A stretch of 64,000 bases of DNA from Diprion similis. Lineage: Eukaryota; Arthropoda; Insecta; Hymenoptera; Diprionidae. How positions within the stretch are numbered: the stretch's first letter is position 1; every line of letters begins with the position of its first letter. Under the pieces are notes generated by a model, which worked only from the letters and a program-made list of their open reading frames with translations, did not search any database and was not told the DNA's origin. The position numbers and the translations under genes are program-made. Of this stretch, positions 53,514-64,000 are shown piece after piece. The stretch covers positions 248,001 through 312,000 of the forward strand of contig NC_060105.1 in assembly GCF_021155765.1 (NCBI RefSeq). Direction: 5' to 3'.

Positions 53514-56500
53514 CAGTTGTATGTGAATTACCTTTCTTAATTTACGTTTCGTCTTTTTTTATTAAATTTTTATCATTGCATAACATCATGGTACTCCCCA
53601 ATAACTGTCGAAGTATTGCACATTTTCCTGCCTAGTTATCATAACTGCAGTCTAAAAATGGTGATTACGTTTACAAAACTCGTCAATTCAATGGTAACCA
53701 GTCTGCAGAAGTTCAAATGACATTCAGCAACTCTGTGAACAATAGAATAAAGGTTCACCTGATTGTATAACTTGTATTATCGACGACAAAGATGACAAAT
53801 GCTAGTTGGACCAATCAGGAAGCAGTTTCAACTTGAAAAATTTCTTTATCAACCGTGATACAATTTCAGGGGAATACGGTCCCCTCCTGTGGGTGAACGG
53901 ACGAACTCGTAGCAACCATCACCAACGCTGACAGCATTTTATTGTGTCTGTATGTAGACATACTTGGGTGCGTACGGTGAGCACCAATGAGACGTTAACG
54001 TAATACAAAGACAATACATATTCATCTAGTGATAAAGCCGGCTTACAAATATTATTGTCTGATGTTGATATATTATGGCACCTGAACGTGAAGATACCTG
54101 ATCCGTTTTGTCCCCGCGCACTGCTTTGCGTATTAATAAAATCTAGAGGCTATATGTATATACAGGGCGTGTCACTGACGTTAAACCAGGGGTGGGGCTC
54201 TTGGGATGAGGCAGCGAATAGAACCTGGAGGGATGAAAGAGCTAGTGCGCATTTCGCCACAGGCTCGCATCAAGCTATAATTTAACTCAGGCGATCTTTT
54301 GAGAAGGTTGAAACTCTTCTTCCAATTGAGAAGTAAAAAACATTTTGTAACTTGAACGGCGTGTAATTCAACTATCTTTTAGGAAATACTGCAAGTCTAC
54401 CGCCGCGAGTATTTTGTGTTTGGCTTCCTTCTTTCTCTTTTGTCCGGAATCTTGGTCGACGCTAGAGGGATGATGTCGCCTCTGAGGACCTTTCTCCCCC
54501 TCCATAGACCCGACGACACTCAAGGCGCCTACAGTGAACTCTCCTGGAATTTCGCGGTATGGTATCTGCTACCGCCCATACCCACCTACCCCCGGCTGCT
54601 ACCTCTACCCCTTATTTTCTCTGCCCTCAGCAACCCCTATCGTCAGTTGGGGCGTGTTGAGGTGGATGGCTGGACCTGGTCGACCGTTTGTCAACGCGTT
54701 GTTGCAAGGAGTTTGAGATATGGTGAATTATTTACGTTTCATTTGCGATGTTATTGTCAGATGTAGAAACATGGGATTGAAGGGCAATGCAAACCATAGA
54801 GCGCCCGACCAATTGTTCAAGAAAATGGTTAAGTGCGTCGCAGGAGTTAACGCGTTTTAAAGTTCTGCACAAGAAGAGGACAAGATTAACCGACTTGAGA
54901 AAGCAAAATTGGTTCTTCGGATTGATTCGGAGTTCGGGCACCTTCTACTCTCAACCTGACTGAACCGGGGGGTGGATTTTCCCAGCTATTACTATCCCCG
55001 TGAGTGATTCAACGCATGGGAAAAGATCACCAATATTCGGAGAGCTTGGCGAAAATCTCGCGAATTCCTCGCCCACCCCCCTTCCGTGCGTGTATGTGAG
55101 TGAAATCATGCTGATGAAACATCAATGGTGCGTAAATTTACATTCAGAGCATGCATGCATTCATAACGCCAATCATCAATGCTTGACGAATTCACTGTCA
55201 TTTCTCTTTTAATTTCTCTGGCGCTCTGGGAGTCATAATAAAGTGTCACTGCTCGTGCGGGAGGACCAACTATTGACCATCAGCTTCCGACTCCCGCGAG
55301 TAACATCAGTCAAGCGCATGGGCGCGGTTCAGGTTTTCTCAGTCATCCCCAATTCTCCGTCTACTACCCCGCCCTGCTCACTTGCCGGCGACTTGCCCTC
55401 TCCGTCTAGTTTTGTCCGTGCTCTTTTGCACCCTCACTCTCACAAATTCCTTCCATCGCACCTTTTCAATATACCACGTTTTGGCTGTACAGAGACTAAG
55501 GGTCCGCTTTTTCATTTTCAATTGAAAGTTATCTTTCGAATCAGCGAATCAAAATCCCGGCTTTGAAGACTATTGTGAGAATAAAAATCAACTCGCAGAC
55601 GAAGCCAGCCTCAAGTAGAGTTATATTTCGATCAAGGTTTAAAAAGTCATTTCTTTCTATTTCGTATGAATTTCTTCGGCTTTAGTGATTTGGAAATGCT
55701 CTAGTAATATACTACACATCTTTCCACCGCTGTTCAGCCAATCAGAATCATTTCTCATCGATCTATTAGCAAGTTCTGAATCTTATGAGTATGTGACACA
55801 GTGAAAATCAAAGGACACAAAGTGTGTTCTGAAACGAGCTGCCCAGTGCTGAAAATTATCTAGAAGAAAGACAGATCTCATTGTCAACCCAACAGCACAA
55901 CAGAGATAGAAGATTGCTGACAGTCCTGCCAGCTAATCTCGGTACGTAGCTATTCCTTGCATAACTCCCTGCGGAAGGCTTCTCACGTTTCATTCGCAGT
56001 TTCTTATTCAATTTTCACATTTGTCCGGTTTCTCAGCCATAATCAGAATCATTCCTCAACTACTCAACGAATTCGAAATTGGAGAAGATAAAAAATAGTA
56101 AAGATGAAATTTGATGTAATCCACTCTCTGGCGGTACATTATGCAACGCCAATTAGACTAGAATTGCGAAAATATTCTACTAACGCGATTTTGTAAATTT
56201 GCTCGCTTTGAAACCGCTCAAAGTTCTTACGTTCAGCGCTTGTATAATGTACTCGACGCCACCAATTTCGATGCGTATAAATTGCCGCTTGTAAAGGTGA
56301 AATATTGGAAATTTCGATCGTTTTGTCGTGATAAATAACTCAATCAATGATGATTTAATGTTTCAATTCGTATAAACAAAGAAATCTCAACCATATACAT
56401 ATAATAGTGACTTTTTCGTATCTTCGAGAGCAGTCTACTGTAACACAGGGAAATTGTTTATTTCTTGCAATGCAATACTGTAACAAATCACCTGAATACA

Positions 56501-57089
56501 TAAGAATATACCGTATCGTCCAGAAAATCGGTTATAAGATATTTTATATTTCGTTTTAAGTATTGTTTAATTTGTAGGTATACATCGCACCTCTGGTGGG
56601 TAATCTCTTACCGAGAGCATACAGGGTGAATATCTAGTGGTTGGCCTTAGGTTAGTGGTCGGCCATTTGTTTCATTTCATTTCGTTTTACCTCCTGTTAG
56701 AATTACTTTGCGATTTTTTAAATTGTTTCGAATTTACAAGATAAATTAATGCAAGACAAATACACGATACATTACACGTTGATTCCTTTCAAAACATTAT
56801 ATGATTTAATACCTAATCATTTTCAGTAGGGTTATAAGATGCATAGCCAGAACAGAAGAAAAAGAAGAAGATACCGATCTTCTATTAATTGCTTTCGAAC
56901 GCATACACACGATTTGATGTGCGACAAAAAGGAGAAACGAAGGACTCTTATACCATGTTTTAGAATTCCACATCTTGTGTTATATCAGCTAATTAATCGA
57001 CCTCATTGATTTAACTTACCAGGGGAGGACGTAATTTCGTAATCGGCCAATTACTCTGTAGCCGCAAACAGTATTCTATATAAAGATCG
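53514..57089. other. Intergenic DNA between Syncrip and the large palindrome
   Basis: No gene recognised. Bases about 54100-55500 are more GC-rich and carry open frames of 107 and 116 codons on the plus strand (55243-55566 and 54416-54766) that match no family; the second begins with a hydrophobic segment but lacks a convincing initiation context. TACAGGGCGTGTCA near 54161 and ACAGGGTGAATAT near 56622 look like single ends of DNA-transposon derivatives without partners. Confidence 0.45.
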
Positions 57090-59032
57090 AGGGGGGTGGG
57101 TCCATGGACTAAAGTAGCTACCAGAACTATAGATCGCAGGTGGCTGTCAATTTTTTCCTGAATGCTGTTTTGTGTTCTAAAAAACATGCCTAAAGCTCAC
57201 GGCAAGAAAAAAATTATTGGACCCTGGCTGACTTTGTATACACGACCCGAAACAAGATATCAAAAATCTGAAACGCTCGATTGTTCGAAACAGTAAACAA
57301 TGTCCGCACACCAAATTTCAGCCAAAAATATGGAAAATTGTAGGAGGAGATACGCTATGAAAAATCCAAAGTTTCGATTTTTAAAGATTTTTCAATGCAA
57401 CTATTTTTTCCGTAAAGTATAGCTAATTTTACGTAAAAAGGATCCCATACTGTTCATAGCTATCGCGAATAGTTTAGAAGATATGAATGTTCAAAGATAA
57501 ATTTTTATCACCTGAAAAGTTTCAAGGATGTATATTAGGGTGGTCGTTATTTAGGGTAAAAATGAATTTTAGCCTTTTCGCCCTCTTAATCGGTTCAAAA
57601 TACGTAAAAAGTAACGCTGTAATTTTTTTCAGATTTAAAAAAAAATGTGGAACCCTTCATCACGGGATTTAAGTTTTCCATTTAAAATACGTAGGGGTTT
57701 TCTGCGTTTGCAGTCACTATTTTACTGTGGGCTTAAACATGTTTGTAAAATCTTGAAATTTTCAGAAATTAGTTTACAAACATGTTGCTACATGGAAAAA
57801 ATTCCCCAAACCCCTACCTTCAAAATTTTGTATAACATCACCATAATAATTATAATTTTTTTTTATTTTGCTTCCTCTTTTTTTTCATAAATGTATTTAA
57901 AATAGAATAATTTTCCAAACGAGTTACAAATTCTTAAGTATTGTCTCCTTTTTTGCGTCTCGATACTCACACGGAACGAACAACAAAAACAGTTTATTTT
58001 ACAAATTGTAAGTGAGTATCGGAAAAATCATCCAGACGCAAAAAACGAGACAATACTTAAGAATTCGTAACTCGTTTGGAAAATTATTCTATTTTAAATA
58101 GATTTATAAAAAAAAAACGAGGAAGCAAAGAAAAAAAAAATTATAATTATTATGGTGATGTTATACAACATTTGGAGAGTAGGAGTTTGGGAAATTTTTT
58201 CCATGTAGCAACATGTTTTTAAACTAATTTCTGAACATTTCAAGATTTCACAAAAATATTTAAGCCCACAGTAAAATAGTGACTGCAAACGCAGAAAAAC
58301 CCCATGTATTTTAAATGGAAAACTTCAACCCCCGTGGTCAAGGGTTAAACATTTTTTTTTTAATTTTAAAAATTACAGCGTTTCGTTTTACGTATTTCAA
58401 ACCGATTTAGGGGGTGGAAAGGGTAAAATTCATTTTTACCCCATATAACGACCACCCTAATGTATATTCATTGAACACAGAAAAATCATTCCATAATACG
58501 TCGAATTTTTTAAATTTCCCCGCGCCGTTGATAGGTCCCTATTGTTTGCGTAAATTCTCCTCTCGCTTTGATATTGCCAATTTTATGCGGCGGCGCGCTC
58601 GCTGAAATTTTGCGTTTCTTGGTTCGGTATATCGTGTAATTCGAATACCCATAACAGCATGATGAAGAACCCGGTCACAATCGGAAAGAGGATTACAAAT
58701 TGCCACTGCTGGAATTTATTTTTGAAAATTCATACCGCCTAAACTATCCATGATAGCTATTAACAGTATGAGACCTTTTTTACTACAATTTCCAACATTT
58801 TTGGCTGAAATTTGGTGTACAGACATTGTTTCCTGTTCCGAACAATCGATCCTTTCAGATGTTTGATATCTTGTTTCGGGTCGTATATACAAAATCGGCC
58901 AGGGTCAAATAATTTTTTTCTCGTCGTGAGCTTTAGGCAGGTTTGTGGAACACAAAACAGCATTCAGGAAAAAATTGACAGCCATCTGCGATCTGTAGTT
59001 CTGGTAGCTACTTTGGTCGATGGACCCCCCCT
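57090..59032. repeat. Large palindrome / foldback element, about 1.9 kb
   Basis: The left half from GGGGGGTGGGTCCATGGACT (57090) is reverse-complementary to the right half ending CGATGGACCCCCCC (about 59032), around a centre near 57990. A shorter inner element (57533-58464) has its own termini, TAGGGTGGTCGTTAT and ATAACGACCACCCTA. Left and right arms are about 880 and 1020 bp; the right arm carries about 140 bp extra at roughly 58490-58740. Similar peptides on opposite strands (CCYMEKI, TPTFKILYNITIIIII) are symmetry artefacts. No transposase domain is visible. Confidence 0.9.
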
Positions 59033-61975
59033 TACGGCAACACGGTATATTCGTATAAAATTATTGAACAAAGAACTGAAAAAAAATTTCCGTACACATC
59101 ATTAATAGATATAGAAGTAAAGCTGAAATTTTCTAGTGAATTATTATACATGGTATCCTGTTCGCTTTATCACATTTTCATCAACATTAATTAAATAACA
59201 AGTTCCGTTCTCGTGTGACTTCGTGAACGAACGCAGTTTTTTTTATACTTATTACAGAAGATTAATCTCACGGAGAGATAGATATACTATCATCTACATT
59301 TATCAATAAATCAAATTCAGGTGATCTGCTTTATATCGATAAAATAGCATCAGAATGTGAACCAATACTAATTTTTATACATTTCAGATGATCTACCAGA
59401 TCTACTTTCAACCCTCTTCCTGTGCTTGGAACAGACACTGACGATATGGTAGGGTCACATCCTTGAACATAAGTGATACATAAATGTGGCATTCGCCTTT
59501 TCAAAATGAGTTAAGCATTGGGGACACATAATCCAATGGCCTTCGTTCTGCTGTCCGGGGAGTTTTAAAGAAGTGTGGAAGTCAGAGTTATCAAAATATA
59601 ACACATGCCCATGTCAAAATTAAATAACATATTCAGATTTGCATAAAGTAATTTGAAAAATGGTGGAATCTGTGGCAGGATCTGATTCTGTAATGTGTAT
59701 AACCGTTGACGAAGGTGCAATGAACTTTATTTTGACGACATACACAGCAAATTGAAATAAAACTAGTGGTTAACTTGACTGTCCTTTATAAAGCCAACCT
59801 AAGAACTTTCCACTGGTATGCATTTCGAGCCCGTAAAACGTCAGCAAATGGAATTTTTTTTCTTACATTTTGTTATTCAATAAACTGAAAAACTGTGTGA
59901 CCTATGAAATCCAAAATTGAGTCAGTCTTAAGCCACGGAATGCTGCGTCGGTTGAGACCAATATTATTCAGACCCATTCATTTGTTAACTAATCCCAAAC
60001 CCCAAAGAATTCTAAAAAGTCATTTAAAACATCGTACGACCAACAACTTAGAATATACGAAGAAAATACAGAGAGATTTCTCGTTTTTTGGCTGCAACTT
60101 TTGGCCCGTTATTCGTAGCGATTTTGGACTGTGCGCAATCTATTTCTCACGCAAAATTACGTCGATATAAGGCCTGAAAAGCTTGATTTCAGAGGTTTTT
60201 TTTAAATCTAAGCTGAAGGAGAACATTCATAATTTTCACACGGTGGTAAAGGATTTCTTGATCCAACAAAATAGATTTTGTTGGAGTCCATTCACTTCAA
60301 TCTAGTGTCACTTATTTGTTCCAAATACGATGACTTCGATTCGACAATTCCGATTTAGTTAGTTTGTCAAAATGATTTAGTCATGCGATTTCCTTGATTC
60401 AACAAAAGCCTTTCTTGTTGCGATTCAGTGAAGTATTGATTTCAGCGAACCTTTTCATCCATTTCCGAAATTGAGTCAACTAAATATCATTTCATTTGAA
60501 GTTTATGTATTATTCCTTGAAGTCGCATCTTCATTGACAGAAACAATTAAATACTTCAAATAAAATAAGTACATGAATCTAGCTTAAAATAAATTGACAT
60601 CGATTGAATGCCATCATACTTTGTTGATCTAACCGGAGTGTGTTTGGCGTAACTGGTTGAATCAGTTGCACTAATTCGTTTTCGAGGTAAAAGGAACACC
60701 TGCATATGCTTTGAAATAAGTGGAGAATACATTAATCGTCCTATGTGAACCTGAGTATAATAGTACTATAAACGACCGCTAGGTGGCGAACTTTCTCGCT
60801 ACAGAAGTTGCTTCAGAGATGGTGATAAAACCGGGTAGGCTGCCAGGACTTCAGATATAGATAACGTAAGATAAATTTCATATCAAATCGGTTACGAATG
60901 AAGCAAACATGATACCAAGTTTCTGAGACATCAGAATTGATATTGACGCAAACCCAAACTGTCGACACATGTTCAGTTATAACTTCTACATATCCAACAA
61001 TAAGTTTTCGAGTTTTACCTGATTAATATCGAGTAAATCCCACAAAATTTTGAAATCCCACAGAACTCCAAAGGATATCATTCGATGTTTTGTGCGCTTA
61101 AATAACTTTAATGCTTAGTCAACAATTCATGAATTAGAATAACCCTAATTTGTTGTGATGCAGCAATTTCATATTTTTTAAATAAAAAGATATTATTGAT
61201 ACAAAATTCACATTATCGCAAGGAACCGCCGTGTTACCTCGAACAAATTAGTTTTATTTATTAAAAATTTAAATCATTTAAAATAACCAGCATGACTGCA
61301 TTCAAAGGCTTGCTTCAGTTTTGTATTAAGTTGTCACAAGTATTTCGTCCCACTAAAGTATTTTGTTGAATTATGTAAGTATCGTGTTCGCCGCAATTGA
61401 CTATAGCATTTAGTAGAATCAAACGAATATCACTTGACTCAAATAATCCTTTCCCTTCGTGTATTAAAAATCCACAGGTCCAGCCTGGCTACAGTTTTTT
61501 TGAAAATAATAAAATAAATCCGAGGTAACTATTGATCATATATGTAGAGTTGGAGTGACCCATAGGTAGAGGCATAAACAATCCATTATTATTACTATTG
61601 AAGGATTTGTCAAACCAGACAACTTCTTGCAGTTTATCTCTCTAAGTTCAACAGCTTTGTTCGATTTTCCCGTCCATACAATTAGTCAAATTCGTTTAAC
61701 TCGGTATCATTGAATATTCTACAATTTATTATTCACACTATTTCCATCTCTCTGCACATTTACCGTCAAAATAATGCTTCTGTCGCCACATGAAGCTACC
61801 GTTTCTGCGGCAGCCGAAAACTAGATCATGTGACCTTAATCTTTTCAGATTTTTTTTTTTAATCACTTTTAAAATGTTTCACTTCATATGTAAACATAAT
61901 AGGTGGTTGTATGTTGCTGCGCGCAGCCTTGCTTCTTCTTTCTGTCACAAAGTATTGCTGATTGCAGGACACAGT
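59033..61975. other. AT-rich intergenic DNA upstream of the CUB gene
   Basis: No coding exon or RNA gene recognised; the longest open frame is 88 codons. A CTCF-like site lies at 60776-60791. The last few hundred bases should contain the promoter and 5' UTR of the CUB-domain gene. Confidence 0.5.
60776..60791 (+). promoter_or_regulatory. CTCF-like insulator motif
   Basis: CCGCTAGGTGGCGAAC contains the core AGGTGGCG within a CCnnTAGGTGGCG arrangement, close to the CTCF consensus of animals. It lies in the gene-free stretch between Syncrip and the CUB gene, a sensible place for a boundary. Based on motif resemblance only. Confidence 0.35.
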
Positions 61976-63975
61976 ATGGCCTCAGCACTCCGGCATGCCT
62001 CTGGGAGTAGTTTGGTTGTATCTGCCTTCCTTCTGCTACTCCTTCCACGTACCACTACAGGTGTGTATTTTCTCTTATACAAATGTAGTACAACTGCTTG
62101 ATAAAATAGTGTTTACATTACAAATTAATGGGCATGTCAGCAGTATTTCGTGTTTACCGTGACTCACTTACATATTACAAGTATACGCGTCATCATTTCT
62201 GTAAAACGGCCAGTCCTATACTCAGTTGGGCATACCAATTATTACTACACTGAATTGAATGTACTTTCCATGATCATTTGGCACTTAGTGCGTAACACAC
62301 AAGTTGATATGTACGTACGGAAACAACTATTGTTTTCGTTATTTTTCACATTAGATTATTCATACATTAAATTTAACAAATAATTGCATGTATATCAAAA
62401 AAAGATTCTATATATCCAAATCTATCGTGAATTTTTGCTCTTATCGAATGGAATTTGTATCACAATCTTTTACAGTGCCATGAATTATTACTTTACAAGC
62501 TTTAAAAATACAATCGTATGATTTTTATTATTTTATTAATGGGAGTATGGTGTGTTCCCGGTGGCGGTGGATTTGGGATATCTTGGATGGTCGTCATACA
62601 TTATAATCAGCTCGTGAGGTAATCGATGTTGTACCACTACGCCGGCCTGACTACATTCCTTCACTGCCGCCGCCACTGGGACCATTCACTACTGCCAAGA
62701 CACCAAGTATGTCTCATTTATTGAGAATTTTATATATACTATTAGCTAGTATGACAGTGACATTACAATATAATTATGTAATCGAGTACCTGGGCAAGTC
62801 TCTTGAATTTCAAAATGTGGACCCTATTGTATAGTTATTAGGAGTTTTTATAGGCTTTCAAATCTTTCTTAATTCTAGTTGGTACGAACACTGATGAAAA
62901 CTCATTGCAGTTACTTCCATCGCTATTGTACCACAGTTGATTTTAGAGGCGTTGACCTGGAAGTCAAGAGTGGATGGTTTATCATACAAAAAATTAATCA
63001 AAGCTATGCCTGCTCATTACTATTACACTGCAGTTATCTGGAACAATTACTTCGCCGAAGTTGAACTAAGTATCCTGTCTAATGGAGATCCCTACAGCTG
63101 TCCACGATCCAGATACTGATCATTTGTAAATTAGAAGTAATGAAACTGAGGAGATTTGCTCTTTTTTCAGTTTATACACATGCTTGTAGAATGTCATTAA
63201 TTTGTAATCTATGCCAAATGACTTTTATATTATACACACTACTAAGATGATTTTGTGCTCAGAGTGCGATCAATCCTTCGCAAGCTTCCCAGATGGTCCA
63301 CAAAATGGAACCTTCAGTGCTCCAACTTTGATCAACCCTGAAGGTGAATCTAGACAATGTGTTTATACATTTCTGGCTGGACCTGAGCAACGAGTTGAAA
63401 TTGTGTTTACTTCTTTTGGCCTTCGTGGTATGCCTCCTGAGTGAGTATTGATGAAACTTCATCTTACAATTAGATTTAAATTCAGATCCAGCATCGCCTT
63501 CTTAATATTCAATCATAAAACAGCAATTGGTAGACCCAATATGGTCTACAGTTACATAATTATTATTATACAATTGTTTCCCAATTATTTCTTGATGTAT
63601 TTCAGTGGCGCAGCAGTTGGCGAGTTACCCGGGTGAGTTTTGCTTATTTTGTGGGTGTGTATTTCAATGTCATGAGATACATTGCGTTAATATGACAGTT
63701 ATGTAATAATTTTGATCTTCAATGATGGTAACATTGTAATTCTGTGCATTTTCAATTTTATAGTTGCGTTCATGAGTACATGGATATTTACACAGAAGTA
63801 CAGTCTGGAAATCATAGCAAGCTGATAGAATCACCATTTGGCGGAAGATACTGTGGCCCTATCCCTCCACGAAAGCGTGTTTCTTTGTATCATGGCATTG
63901 CACTCAGTTTCTATACTGACAAAAACGTTACTCTGCCTAATCTATTTACTGGCTACTACACTTTTATCAATGAGT
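61976..63975 (+). CDS. SOL-1-like CUB-domain secreted/membrane protein, 5' part
   Basis: Exons 61976-62060, 63263-63440, 63606-63632 and 63764-63975 join in phases 1, 2 and 2. The start MASALRHASG opens a signal peptide (VVSAFLLLLLP), cleaved near RTTT/ECDQ. A CUB domain follows: NGTFSAPTL, CVYTFLAGPEQRVEIVFTSF, then GLRGMPPDGAAVGELPGCVH (partly from the microexon), YMDIYTEV, FGGRYCGPIPP and GIALSFYTD. This resembles insect proteins called suppressor of lurcher 1-like; in C. elegans SOL-1 is an auxiliary subunit of AMPA-type glutamate receptors. In-frame ATGs exist upstream (61874), but 61976 puts the hydrophobic core at the right distance. A donor follows at 63976 and the gene continues past the window. 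The family name is moderately sure; CUB and secretion are well supported. Confidence 0.75.
62061..63262. other. Intron 1 of the CUB gene (1.2 kb)
   Basis: Joins the signal-peptide exon to the CUB exon. Nothing coding is recognised. Near 62560-62600 a GTGGCGGTGG stretch stands out from the AT-rich background. Confidence 0.6.
63606..63632 (+). other. 27-nt microexon in the CUB gene
   Basis: Bounded by TTTCAG and GTGAGT, it adds nine codons (about GAAVGELPG with the split codons) without changing frame. It lies between two CUB strands, just before the CVHEY motif. Confidence 0.88.
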
Positions 63976-64000
63976 GTAAGATGCATTCAATTTTTTCACC

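Noticed and set aside
54416..54766. 116-codon frame with a hydrophobic N-terminus resembling a signal peptide
   Set aside because: It is in a GC-richer intergenic stretch that also yields other open frames; no family match and no supporting splice or poly(A) signals.
57645..58288. Similar 64-81 codon frames on opposite strands
   Set aside because: Arms of the large palindrome read in both directions.

Overview
This window is nuclear DNA from an insect. The genes have introns with GT-AG boundaries, the intergenic DNA is AT-rich, and there are many short palindromic DNA-transposon derivatives. The recognisable proteins (Noc2, Warts/LATS, MPC1, Syncrip/hnRNP Q, a SOL-1-like CUB protein) are closest in my memory to insect orthologues. 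The character of the proteins and repeats suggests Hymenoptera, perhaps a sawfly-grade lineage, but that is inference. No bacterial, viral or CRISPR feature was seen.

Layout. (1) 1-1021, minus strand: the 5' part of Noc2, a nucleolar ribosome-biogenesis gene running off the left edge. (2) 6155-10121, plus: complete warts (Hippo pathway kinase) with a long AT-rich 3' UTR to about 12.78 kb. (3) 12.95-14.47 kb: nested palindromic repeats directly upstream of (4) 14644-15443, plus: complete MPC1 (mitochondrial pyruvate carrier subunit). (5) 15.5-20.9 kb: gene-poor, with an orphan candidate coding exon, a terminal-inverted-repeat element and a 115-bp tandem repeat. (6) 20912-25837, minus: a twelve-exon gene for an 803-residue secreted or anchored protein made of two tandem Cache/EGF-like modules. 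The modules resemble the ectodomain of GPR158/CG31760-type receptors, but the protein ends in one hydrophobic tail instead of a seven-helix domain. (7) 25.8-33.2 kb: intergenic, including a GC-rich island. (8) 33237-49864, plus: Syncrip/hnRNP Q with two mutually exclusive RRM2 exons of identical length, followed by a 3' UTR holding about 560 bp of CTA/CTG/CAC triplet repeats. (9) 53.5-61.9 kb: intergenic, dominated by a 1.9-kb palindrome. (10) 61976-63975, plus: the 5' part of a SOL-1-like CUB-domain gene containing a 27-nt microexon, running off the right edge.

These are independent eukaryotic genes, not an operon. All exon joins were chosen by hand from splice consensus, reading phase and protein continuity. 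For warts, MPC1, the Cache/EGF gene and Syncrip the summed coding length divides exactly by three. The best candidate for something undescribed is the tandem Cache/EGF anchored protein: an apparent receptor ectodomain duplicated and detached from its signalling domain.
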